A stretch of DNA of 28,723 nucleotides from Clostridia bacterium (GTDB lineage: Bacteria; Bacillota_A; Clostridia; Oscillospirales; Acutalibacteraceae). This document shows, piece after piece, positions 15,555 to 22,916 of the stretch. The number at the start of each line of letters is the position of its first letter. Positions within the stretch are counted from its first letter, which is position 1. The stretch lies in NCBI GenBank assembly GCA_017435305.1, contig JAFSFH010000006.1, positions 1-28,723 of the forward strand, in the 5' to 3' direction. The translations under genes were made by a program, and so were the position numbers. The notes under the pieces are model-generated. The model searched no databases, had not been told where the DNA came from, and worked only from the letters and a program-made list of their open reading frames with translations.

Positions 15555-16976
15555 ATGGGCGGATATTTCGGCATCGTTTCCCGACAGGACTGTCTGGAGG
15601 ATGTATTTTTCGGCACCGACTACCATTCCCATTTGGGGACCCGTCGCGCCGGCATCGCCTCCTACGACAGCGAGATCGGTCTGCAGCGGCAGATCCACAG
15701 CATTCAGAATTCCCCCTTCCGCACCCGCTTCCGCGGTGCGCTGGAGGAGATGAGCGGCACCTCCGCCATCGGCTGTATCAGCGACCATTACCCCCAGCCG
15801 TTGCTGATCCGCTCCCGACTGGGCACCTACGCCATCTGCGTCACCGGCGCGGTGAACAATACGGATGAGCTGGTGGAGCAGTATCTGGAGGACGGCGGTC
15901 ATTTCGACGCCATGACCGGCGGTGCGGTCAACGCCACCGAGCTGGTGGCGGCGCTGATCAACCTGAAAAAGGATTTCGTGCAGGGCATTCGCTTCGTTCA
16001 GCAATTGGTGGACGGCAGCGTTACCATCCTGATCCTTAAAGACAACGGACACGTCATCGCTGCCCGCGACCGTCTGGGGCGCCTGCCCGTGTGGATCGGT
16101 CGTCGGGAGGACGGCTACAGCGTTTCCTTCGAATCCTTCGCCCATCAGAAACTAGGCTTTGAGGATGAGCGGGAGTTGGGTCCCGCGGAGATCGTGGAAT
16201 TGTCGCCGGAGGGGGTCGCCCTGCTGGCGCCCGCCGGTGAGGAGATGCGTATGTGCGCTTTTCTGTGGACCTACTACGGCTTCTCCACATCCACCTACGA
16301 AGGGGTCAACGTGGAATTGATGCGGTATAACAACGGACGGCTGATGGCACGGCAGGATGAGGGTGACCCCACCCTGGACACGGTGGATTACGTGTGCGGT
16401 ATGCCGGACAGCGGCACCCCCCACGCCATCGGCTACGCCAATGAGAGCCACCTGCCCTTTGCGCGGGCGTACATTAAGTACACCCCCAGCTGGTCCCGTA
16501 GCTTTACCCCCACCAAGCAGTCGGACCGCAACCGAATCGCCAAGATGAAGCAGATACCCGTTCCCGCCCTGATTGAGGATAAGAACCTGCTGCTGGTGGA
16601 CGATTCCATCGTCCGCGGCACCCAGCTGCGGGAGACGGTGGAATTTCTGTACGAGAGCGGTGCCAAGACGGTACATATGCGCTCCGCCTGCCCGCCCATT
16701 ATGTTTAACTGTAAATATCTGAACTTCTCCCGCAGCAATAACGAGTTGGATCTGATCGCCCGCCGCACCATCGTGGAGCTGGAGGGTGAGGAGGGACTCA
16801 ACCACCTGGAGGAGTACAGCGACGGCACCACCGAGAGGGGACGCCGCCTGCGCCGCACCATGGCGGAGGAGTTGCATCTGGGCTCTCTGGACTTCCAGTC
16901 CATACAGGGGGCGCTGGACGCCATCGGCATCCAGCCCTGTAAACTGTGCACCTACTGCTGGAACGGAAAGGAATAA
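15555..16976 (+). CDS. purF: Amidophosphoribosyltransferase homologue (PurF-like) lacking the glutaminase site
   Basis: By position and fold this is the PRA-forming enzyme of IMP synthesis. The C-terminal phosphoribosyltransferase half is intact: PRPP loop VDDSIVRGT at 348-356, CGMPDSG, TPSWSRSFT. Possible [4Fe-4S] cysteines remain (Cys234, Cys386, and Cys462/465/468 in CKLCTYC). The Ntn-glutaminase half (about 1-230) keeps the fold (FGTDYHSHLGTRRAGIA) but begins MGGYFGIVS where canonical PurF exposes an N-terminal cysteine. The HxRYST arginine motif is replaced by IGCISDHYPQP, the HNGNLTN oxyanion motif by VTGAVNN, and the SDTE motif by NATE. An in-frame TGA (15540-15542) just before the GGAG site rules out an upstream cysteine start. 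Glutamine hydrolysis is therefore unlikely; ammonia-dependent PRA synthesis is inferred. Length 473 is normal. Confidence 0.88.
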   Translation: MGGYFGIVSRQDCLEDVFFGTDYHSHLGTRRAGIASYDSEIGLQRQIHSIQNSPFRTRFRGALEEMSGTSAIGCISDHYPQPLLIRSRLGTYAICVTGAVNNTDELVEQYLEDGGHFDAMTGGAVNATELVAALINLKKDFVQGIRFVQQLVDGSVTILILKDNGHVIAARDRLGRLPVWIGRREDGYSVSFESFAHQKLGFEDERELGPAEIVELSPEGVALLAPAGEEMRMCAFLWTYYGFSTSTYEGVNVELMRYNNGRLMARQDEGDPTLDTVDYVCGMPDSGTPHAIGYANESHLPFARAYIKYTPSWSRSFTPTKQSDRNRIAKMKQIPVPALIEDKNLLLVDDSIVRGTQLRETVEFLYESGAKTVHMRSACPPIMFNCKYLNFSRSNNELDLIARRTIVELEGEEGLNHLEEYSDGTTERGRRLRRTMAEELHLGSLDFQSIQGALDAIGIQPCKLCTYCWNGKE

Positions 16977-16979
16977 ACG

Positions 16980-18035
16980 ATGACTACTGAATATAAGAAT
17001 TCTCAATCCGCCAGTTACGCCGCGGCAGGCGTGGACATCACCGCCGGCTATAAGGCGGTGGAGCTGATGAAAACCCACATCGCCCGCACCCGCAACGAGG
17101 GCTGTCTGGACGATGTGGGCGGCTTCGGCGGCTGCTTCGGTCTGCCCACGGCGGGGATGGAGCAGCCGGTGCTGGTATCCGGCACCGACGGCTGCGGCAC
17201 CAAGGTGAAGCTGGCACAGCTGATGGACAAGCACGACACCATCGGCATCGACGCGGTGGCCATGTGTGTCAACGACATCATTTGCTGCGGCGCCCGCCCG
17301 CTGTTTTTCCTGGACTACATCGCCTGCGGCAAGAATGTCCCCGAAAAGATCGCCGCCATTGTCAGCGGCGTGGCGGAGGGCTGCGTCCGGTCCGGCGCCG
17401 CCCTCATCGGCGGCGAGACCGCCGAGCACCCGGGGCTGATGCCTGCAGAGGACTACGACCTGGCCGGCTTTGCGGTGGGCATCGTGGACAAAAAAGACAT
17501 CATCGACAACAGCCGTATGACTGTGGGGGACGTGGTGATCGCTCTGCCCTCCACCGGCATCCATTCCAACGGTTTTTCTCTGTGCCGCAAGGTCTTTGAC
17601 ATTGACAACAACAACCCCGAATTGTACGTCCCCCGCGACGAGCTGGGCGGCAAGACCATCGCCGAGGCGTTATTGGTGCCCACCCGCATCTACGTGAAGT
17701 CGATACTGGCTCTGCTGGACAAGGTGGACGTGAAGGGCATCTCCCACATCACCGGCGGCGGCTTCTATGAGAATATCCCCCGCTCCATTCCCGACGGTCT
17801 GTGTGCTAACATTGATAAGTCCGCCGTCAAGGTGTTGCCCATCTTCGACCTGATCGCCAAGTGGGGCAACGTACCGGAGCGGGATATGTATAACACCTAC
17901 AATATGGGCGTGGGTATGAGCGTGGTGGTGCCTGCCGAGCAGGTGGATACCGCTCTGTCGGTGCTCCGCGAGAGCGGCGACGACGCCTACGTCATCGGCG
18001 AGATCATCGCGGGCGAGGAGAAGATTCTGTTATGA
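16980..18035 (+). CDS. purM: Phosphoribosylformylglycinamidine cyclo-ligase (AIR synthetase, PurM)
   Basis: ATP-dependent ring closure of FGAM to AIR. The 351 residues are typical. Motifs are [20 protein letters not shown] (N-terminal), [41 protein letters not shown]-equivalent [14 protein letters not shown] and [13 protein letters not shown]. It starts three bases after the purF stop, and its own stop overlaps the start of the FNT gene (ATGA), indicating coupled translation. Confidence 0.97.
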   Translation: MTTEYKNSQSASYAAAGVDITAGYKAVELMKTHIARTRNEGCLDDVGGFGGCFGLPTAGMEQPVLVSGTDGCGTKVKLAQLMDKHDTIGIDAVAMCVNDIICCGARPLFFLDYIACGKNVPEKIAAIVSGVAEGCVRSGAALIGGETAEHPGLMPAEDYDLAGFAVGIVDKKDIIDNSRMTVGDVVIALPSTGIHSNGFSLCRKVFDIDNNNPELYVPRDELGGKTIAEALLVPTRIYVKSILALLDKVDVKGISHITGGGFYENIPRSIPDGLCANIDKSAVKVLPIFDLIAKWGNVPERDMYNTYNMGVGMSVVVPAEQVDTALSVLRESGDDAYVIGEIIAGEEKILL

Positions 18036-18649
18036 TTAAGGGTACGATAAACGGCGTGATGGCGGGCATTCTCATCGCCATCGGCGGCAGCGTGTTTCTG
18101 GCCTGCGAGAGTCGCGTGGTGGGCGCGGTGCTGTTCACCGTGGCACTACTCTGCATCTGCTATAAGGGCTACGGTCTGTTCACCGGCAAGGTGGGATTCC
18201 TGCCCGAACAATGCGATAAAGATAACTGGACGGTGGTGCTGACCGCCCTGCTGGGCAATCTGATCGCCACCGCCCTGTGCGGCTGGGCGATCCGCTGCGG
18301 CCTGCCCAACCTGGGCGAGGTGGCCGAGACCCTCTGCGCGGCGAAGCTGACCCAGACGGTGGGACAGACCGCCGTGCGCGGCGTGTTCTGCGGCATTTTG
18401 ATGTATCTGGCGGTGAGCATTTTCCGCGACCATAAGTCCATAGCCGCCATTCTGTTCTGCGTCCCCGTGTTTATTCTCAGCGGCTTTGAGCATTCCATCG
18501 CGGATATGTTTTATTTCGCCGCCGCCGGCATCGTGTCCCTGAAAGCCTGCGGCTTTCTGTGGATCGTTATTCTCAGCAACGCCGTGGGCGGCGTGCTGTT
18601 GCCGCTGTTGTCCAAACTGACAAAGGAGGGGAAAGCGGATGCCCACTAA
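18032..18649 (+). CDS. FNT-family formate/nitrite channel embedded in the purine operon
   Basis: Polytopic membrane protein, 205 residues, with about six hydrophobic segments (roughly 6-24, 28-48, 66-88, 114-131, 137-152, 174-193). FNT family marks are present. TM1 is [29 protein letters not shown] resembles the first FNT signature, LLGNLIA follows TM3, and [15 protein letters not shown] resembles the second signature (GxxCN..VCLA in FocA, here with Gly for Asn). [13 protein letters not shown] has the central His154 of the FocA pore (Asp158 replaces the usual Asn), and SNAVGGVL is near the end. It is shorter than FocA (about 280 residues) because loops and tails are trimmed. The start overlaps purM by 4 bases and the end overlaps purN by 11 bases, so it is translated with the purine enzymes. 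Formate uptake for formyl-THF is the likely role; nitrite or another small anion cannot be excluded. Confidence 0.85.
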   Translation: MIKGTINGVMAGILIAIGGSVFLACESRVVGAVLFTVALLCICYKGYGLFTGKVGFLPEQCDKDNWTVVLTALLGNLIATALCGWAIRCGLPNLGEVAETLCAAKLTQTVGQTAVRGVFCGILMYLAVSIFRDHKSIAAILFCVPVFILSGFEHSIADMFYFAAAGIVSLKACGFLWIVILSNAVGGVLLPLLSKLTKEGKADAH

Positions 18650-19244
18650 ATGTCGTATTGCCGTGCTGGTTTCCGGCGGCGGCACCAACCTGCAGGCGCT
18701 GATCGACGCCCGGGGTAGGGGAGAGATACCTCACGGGGAGATCGCGCTGGTCATCTCCAACAAGGCGGACGCCTACGCCCTCACCCGCGCGGAGCAGGCG
18801 GGCATCCCCGCTGTGGTGATTACCAAGGCGGCTTGCGGCTCACAGGAGGACTTTGAGGAGGCGCTAATGGCGCAGTTGACCGCCTGCGATATTGACCTTA
18901 TCGTGCTGGCGGGCTTTATGTCCATCCTCAGCAAGCGGTTTACCGATGCCTATGAAAAGCGAATTTTGAACGTGCATCCGTCGTTGATTCCCGCCTTTTG
19001 CGGCGAGGGATTTTACGGTCTGCGGGTGCACCGCGCCGCTCTGGATTACGGGGTCAAGGTGACCGGCGCCACCGTCCACTACGTCAACGAGATTCCCGAC
19101 GGCGGCGAGATCATCCTGCAGCAGGCGGTGGAGATCGAGGCGGGGGACACCCCCGAAACCCTCCAGCGCCGGGTGATGGAGCAGGCGGAATGGAAGATTC
19201 TTCCCCGCGCCGTGGAAATCGTCAGCGAGAAGCTGTGCGAATAA
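18639..19244 (+). CDS. purN: Phosphoribosylglycinamide formyltransferase, folate-dependent (PurN)
   Basis: Transfers formyl from 10-formyl-THF to GAR. The 201 residues show the GAR-binding VSGGGTNLQALIDA (11-24) and the catalytic triad positions Asn111, His113 (NVHPSLIPAF) and Asp154 (HYVNEIPDGG). This is PurN, not the formate-using PurT, so formate must first be charged by Fhs. The ATG lies inside the end of the FNT gene, with AAAGGAGGGG upstream. The CGEGFYGLRVH segment in place of the PG..... form is a variant I associate with clostridial PurN. A repeat-bearing gap follows. Confidence 0.96.
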   Translation: MPTKCRIAVLVSGGGTNLQALIDARGRGEIPHGEIALVISNKADAYALTRAEQAGIPAVVITKAACGSQEDFEEALMAQLTACDIDLIVLAGFMSILSKRFTDAYEKRILNVHPSLIPAFCGEGFYGLRVHRAALDYGVKVTGATVHYVNEIPDGGEIILQQAVEIEAGDTPETLQRRVMEQAEWKILPRAVEIVSEKLCE

Positions 19245-19283
19245 CGAATGCATCTTATTTTTGAGGAAACAGGTTCAATCTCG

Positions 19284-19440
19284 ATAGAGTCCGTAGGGGT
19301 CGATGCCCACATCGGCCCATCTTGGCCCCCTCTGACGAGGGGGCTCCCGCCGCAGGCGGGTGGGGGAGAGACGGAACAGCACAAACCTCTCTCCCTCCGT
19401 CACGGCTGACGCCGTGCCACCTCCCTCGTCAGAGGGAGGC
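19284..19440. repeat. Type C, A-like and reversed B repeat between purN and purO
   Basis: ATAGAGTCCGTAGGGG (19284-19299) is a type C start. It is followed by GGCCCCCTCtgacGAGGGGGC and a CCCGCC-gca-GGCGGG hairpin ending TGGGGGAGA (A-like). From about 19388 there is a reversed type B unit: CTCCCTCCGTCACGGC, the CACGGC-tgac-GCCGTG hairpin, and CCTCCCTCgtcaGAGGGAGG. It has no gene and no T-run after any hairpin. Confidence 0.8.
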
Positions 19441-19483
19441 AAGATAACCTTGTGCAAGACAATCAAAAAGCGAGGGAAACGAT

Positions 19484-20200
19484 ATGAAAATCTCCACCAT
19501 CAAGGAAGAATTAAACAGCCTGACCTATCACGGTCGCGGCATCATCATCGGCAAGTCTGCCGACAGCAAAAAGGCGGTCACCGCCTACTTCATTATGGGT
19601 CGCAGCGTCAACAGCCGCAACCGCGTGTTTGTGGCGGAGGGGGACGCTATGCGTACCAAGGCCTTTGACGAGTCCAAGATGGTGGACCCCCATCTCATCA
19701 TCTACTACCCCGTCCGCGTGCTGGGCAATAAGACCATCGTCACCAACGGCGACCAGACCGATACCATCTATGACCTGATGGACAAGCAGATGACCTTTGA
19801 GCAGGCGTTGCGCACCCGCGAGTTTGAGGACGATGCCCCCAATTTCACCCCCCGCATCAGCGGCATCATCCACCACGAGAACGGCGGTATGAACTACGCC
19901 CTGTCCATCCTGAAGTCCGCCGAGGGAGACGACTCCTCCTGCCAGCGGTTCACCTATGCCTACTCCGACCCCATCGCCGGTCGGGCGAAATTCATCCACA
20001 CCTATGCCTGCGACGGCGATCCGCTCCCCTCCTACGAGGGCGAACCCAAGACGCTGGAGCTGCCCGATATGGACATCGACGCGCTGACCGACCTGATTTG
20101 GACCAATCTGAACGAGGACAATAAGGTGTCCCTGTTCGTTCGCTATATTGACCTTGCCGACGGCAAGACCGAAACTCGTATCGTCAATAAAAATGTGTGA
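19484..20200 (+). CDS. purO: IMP cyclohydrolase, PurO (archaeal-type) family
   Basis: Closes FAICAR to IMP, the last step of IMP synthesis. The 238 residues resemble the PurO/IMP_cyclohyd family known from methanogens and also found in Clostridia, not the MGS-like N-terminal domain of bifunctional PurH. Recognisable stretches are YHGRGIIIGKSAD (about 16-28), AYFIMGRSVNSRNRVF, DPHLIIYYPVRVLG, FTPRISG, and a C-terminal FVRYIDLADGKTETRIVN. Assignment rests on remembered family resemblance plus context: the next gene is an AICAR transformylase lacking a cyclohydrolase domain, so a separate cyclohydrolase is required. The start has GAGGGAAA upstream. Confidence 0.88.
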   Translation: MKISTIKEELNSLTYHGRGIIIGKSADSKKAVTAYFIMGRSVNSRNRVFVAEGDAMRTKAFDESKMVDPHLIIYYPVRVLGNKTIVTNGDQTDTIYDLMDKQMTFEQALRTREFEDDAPNFTPRISGIIHHENGGMNYALSILKSAEGDDSSCQRFTYAYSDPIAGRAKFIHTYACDGDPLPSYEGEPKTLELPDMDIDALTDLIWTNLNEDNKVSLFVRYIDLADGKTETRIVNKNV

Positions 20201-20210
20201 GGTGCTGACA

Positions 20211-21395
20211 ATGAAAGAGTTTGAACTGAAATACGGCTGTAACCCCAACCAGAAGCCGTCCCGTATCTTTATGAAGGATGGCGGCGATCTGCCCATCACC
20301 GTGCTGAACGGTCGTCCCGGCTACATCAACTTTTTGGATGCCTTCAACGCGTGGCAGTTGGTAAAGGAGCTGAAAGAGGCGCTGGGTCTGCCCGCCGCCA
20401 CCTCCTTTAAGCACGTCAGCCCCACCTCCGCCGCCGTGGGTCTGCCCCTGTCCGACGCGCTGAAAAAAGCCTGCTTTGTGGAGGATATCGAGGGTCTGGA
20501 CGACTCCCCTTTGGCCTGCGCCTATGTCCGCGCCCGCGGCACCGACCGTCTGTGCTCCTTCGGCGACTGGGTGGCCCTGTCCGAGGTGTGCGACGTGACC
20601 ACCGCCAAGCTGATCGCCCGTGAGGTGTCCGACGGCATCATCGCCCCCGGCTATGAGCCCGCGGCTCTGGAAATTCTCAAAGGCAAGCGCAAAGGCAACT
20701 ACAACATCGTTCAGATCGACCCCGACTACGTTCCCGCCCCCGTGGAGCAGAAGGACGTGTACGGCATCACCTTCGAGCAGGGTCGCAACGAGTTTAAGAT
20801 CGGCAACCACCTGCTGGAGAACGTGGTCACCGAGAACAAAGACCTGCCCGATTCCGCCAAGCGGGATCTGATCGTGGCGCTGATTACGCTGAAATACACC
20901 CAGTCCAACTCGGTGTGCTACGCGGTGGACGGTCAGGCCATCGGTGTGGGTGCCGGTCAGCAGAGCCGCATCCACTGCACCCGTCTGGCAGGCACCAAGG
21001 CGGACACCTGGCTGCTGCGTCAGCACCCCAAGGCGCTTTCCCTGCCCTTCCTGCCCACCATGGGTCGCCCCGAGCGTGACAACGTCATCGACGGCTACAT
21101 CAACGGCAACGAGGAGGACGTGTGCGCCGACGGCATCTGGCAGAACTACTTTACCCAGCAGCCCGCTCCCTTGACCGCCGAGGATAAGAAGGAATGGCTG
21201 GGCGGCTTTAAGGGTCTGGCTCTGGCGAGCGACGCCTTCTTCCCCTTTGCGGACAACATCAAGCGCGCCTATGCCAGCGGTGTCACCTACATCGCCGAGC
21301 CGGGCGGCTCCATCCGCGACGACCTGGTTATTGAGGAGTGCAACAAGAACGGCATCGTCATGGCCTTCACCGGTATGCGCCTGTTCCACCACTGA
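20211..21395 (+). CDS. purH: Stand-alone AICAR transformylase (PurH C-terminal-type)
   Basis: Formylates AICAR with 10-formyl-THF. The 394 residues start directly with the transformylase domain (ELKYGCNPNQKP, 5-16). The N-terminal inosinicase half of standard bifunctional PurH (about 520 residues) is absent. Catalytic Lys67-His68 lies in SFKHVSPTSAAVG, matching the KHxNPCG motif; SNSVCYAVDGQAIGVGAGQQ and a C-terminal EPGGSIRDDLVIEECN are conserved. A longer in-frame start at 20148 runs back into purO; the ATG at 20211 follows GAGGTG and lies ten bases after the purO stop, so it is preferred. The pair with PurO replaces PurH. Being the enzyme whose substrate is ZMP, it is the key drain on the riboswitch ligand. 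Confidence 0.94.
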   Translation: MKEFELKYGCNPNQKPSRIFMKDGGDLPITVLNGRPGYINFLDAFNAWQLVKELKEALGLPAATSFKHVSPTSAAVGLPLSDALKKACFVEDIEGLDDSPLACAYVRARGTDRLCSFGDWVALSEVCDVTTAKLIAREVSDGIIAPGYEPAALEILKGKRKGNYNIVQIDPDYVPAPVEQKDVYGITFEQGRNEFKIGNHLLENVVTENKDLPDSAKRDLIVALITLKYTQSNSVCYAVDGQAIGVGAGQQSRIHCTRLAGTKADTWLLRQHPKALSLPFLPTMGRPERDNVIDGYINGNEEDVCADGIWQNYFTQQPAPLTAEDKKEWLGGFKGLALASDAFFPFADNIKRAYASGVTYIAEPGGSIRDDLVIEECNKNGIVMAFTGMRLFHH

Positions 21396-21416
21396 TAAAA
21401 CTGTGATTAGGAAAAG

Positions 21417-21616
21417 GCTCCCTCTTTGAGGGCAGATTTCCCCCGTTAAGCGGGGGAAAATGTCGGCGAAGCCGACAAAAGGGGGGCCGCTTCGCGGCGA
21501 GCGAGCTGGCACGGCGATAGCCGTGACTGAAGGAGTTGCCGCTGTTAGGCGGCAAAAGGAAAACTCCCTCCGTCTTTTGCCTGCGGCAAAATCCACCTCC
21601 CTCGGGGAGGGAGGCT
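21417..21616. repeat. Composite hairpin repeat between purH and purD
   Basis: A 200-base composite: a CTCCCTCtttGAGGG stem, a TTCCCCCG-ttaa-CGGGGGAA hairpin, a GTCGGC-gaa-GCCGAC hairpin and a GCCGC-ttc-GCGGC hairpin. These lead to GCTGGCACGGCgataGCCGTGACTG, which is shared with the copies at 10250 and 28682. A CCGTC...CCACCTCCCTCggggaGGGAGG end is a reversed type B. No gene was found; a weak minus-strand frame is repeat sequence. Confidence 0.78.
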
Positions 21617-21645
21617 AATTTCTATCCAACTATGGAGGACACAAT

Positions 21646-22914
21646 ATGAAACTGCTTGTTGTCGGTGGTGGCGGTCGTGAGCACGCCATGATAAAAAAAC
21701 TAAAGGAAAATCCGCAGGTCACCGAGATTTTCGCCCTGCCGGGCAACGGCGGCATCGCCGCCGACGCCACCTGCGTGAATATCGGTGCCACCGACATCCC
21801 CGCCATCGTGGATTTCGCGGTGACCAACGCCATCGACTATGCGGTGGTGGCCCCCGACGACCCGCTGGTGCTGGGGTGCGTGGACGCCCTGGAGGAGCGG
21901 GGCATCCCCTGCTTCGGCCCCCGCGCCAATGCCGCCATCATCGAGGGCAGCAAGGTGTTCTCCAAAAACCTGATGAAACAATACGGCATCCCCACCGCCG
22001 CCTACGAGGTATTTGAAGAGTTGGATGCCGCCCTTTCCTATCTGGATACCGCCCCCATCCCCACGGTGGTCAAAGCGGACGGCCTTGCCTTGGGCAAGGG
22101 GGTCATCATCGCCACCACCCGCGAGCAGGCCAAGGCCGCCGTGGTGTCTATGATGCAGGATAAGCAGTTCGGCGCCAGCGGTGACCACGTGGTGATCGAG
22201 GAGTTTCTCACCGGTCCCGAGGTGTCGGTGCTGTCCTTCACCGACGGCGAGACGGTGGTGCCGATGATCTCCAGTATGGATCATAAGCGTGCGGGGGATG
22301 GCGATACCGGCCTCAATACCGGCGGTATGGGCACCATCGCTCCCAATCCCTACTACACCGAGGATATTGCCAAGGTGTGTATGGACACCATCTTCCTGCC
22401 CACCATCCGCGCCATGAAGGCGGAGGGCAGACCCTTTAAGGGCTGTCTGTACTTCGGTCTGATGCTCACCCCCGACGGCCCCAAGGTCATCGAGTATAAC
22501 TGCCGCTTCGGTGACCCCGAGACCCAGGTGGTGCTGCCCTTATTGGACAGCGACCTGCTCACCGTGATGCAGGCCGTCACAAACGGCACTCTGGCGGACA
22601 TCGAGGTCAAATTCAGCGACAAACACGCCTGCTGTGTGATTATGGCCTCCGCCGGTTATCCGCAGGCTTACGATAAGGGACTGCCCCTCACCATCCCCTC
22701 CGAGATAGCCGACTCCGTCTACGTGGCGGGCGCGGCAATTAAGGACGGTACGCTCGTCACCAACGGCGGTCGCGTATTGGGCGCCACCGCGTTGGCGGAC
22801 ACCCTGCCGGATGCCATCGCCGCAGCATACGGGTTGGTGGAGCAGATTCATTTTGATAACGCCTATTACCGTCACGACATCGGCGCCAAAGCTATGCAGG
22901 CGCGGGAGGTTTAA
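21646..22914 (+). CDS. purD: Phosphoribosylamine-glycine ligase (GAR synthetase, PurD)
   Basis: ATP-grasp ligase adding glycine to phosphoribosylamine. The 422 residues show the N-terminal MKLLVVGGGGREHAM, the PDDPLVLGCVDALEERGI segment, the ATP-grasp core (VVKADGLALGKGVIIA), GGMGTIAPNPYYTE and the metal-binding EYNCRFGDPETQ. The start has GGAGG nine bases upstream. The stop is two bases before purL. It takes the labile product of the PurF-like enzyme, so its presence in the same operon supports that protein being functional. Confidence 0.97.
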   Translation: MKLLVVGGGGREHAMIKKLKENPQVTEIFALPGNGGIAADATCVNIGATDIPAIVDFAVTNAIDYAVVAPDDPLVLGCVDALEERGIPCFGPRANAAIIEGSKVFSKNLMKQYGIPTAAYEVFEELDAALSYLDTAPIPTVVKADGLALGKGVIIATTREQAKAAVVSMMQDKQFGASGDHVVIEEFLTGPEVSVLSFTDGETVVPMISSMDHKRAGDGDTGLNTGGMGTIAPNPYYTEDIAKVCMDTIFLPTIRAMKAEGRPFKGCLYFGLMLTPDGPKVIEYNCRFGDPETQVVLPLLDSDLLTVMQAVTNGTLADIEVKFSDKHACCVIMASAGYPQAYDKGLPLTIPSEIADSVYVAGAAIKDGTLVTNGGRVLGATALADTLPDAIAAAYGLVEQIHFDNAYYRHDIGAKAMQAREV

Positions 22915-22916
22915 CT

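Noticed and set aside
15539..15868. An overlapping 109-residue frame at the start of purF, considered as a source of a missing N-terminal cysteine by frameshift
   Set aside because: It is an out-of-frame shadow with an Arg/His/Pro-rich translation. The purF frame is intact from its own ATG, and the loss of several glutaminase motifs shows a family trait rather than a sequencing frameshift.
20184..21596. A 470-residue minus-strand frame covering purH and the adjacent repeat
   Set aside because: It runs through intergenic repeat sequence as well as the antisense of a conserved enzyme, and shows no recognisable protein.
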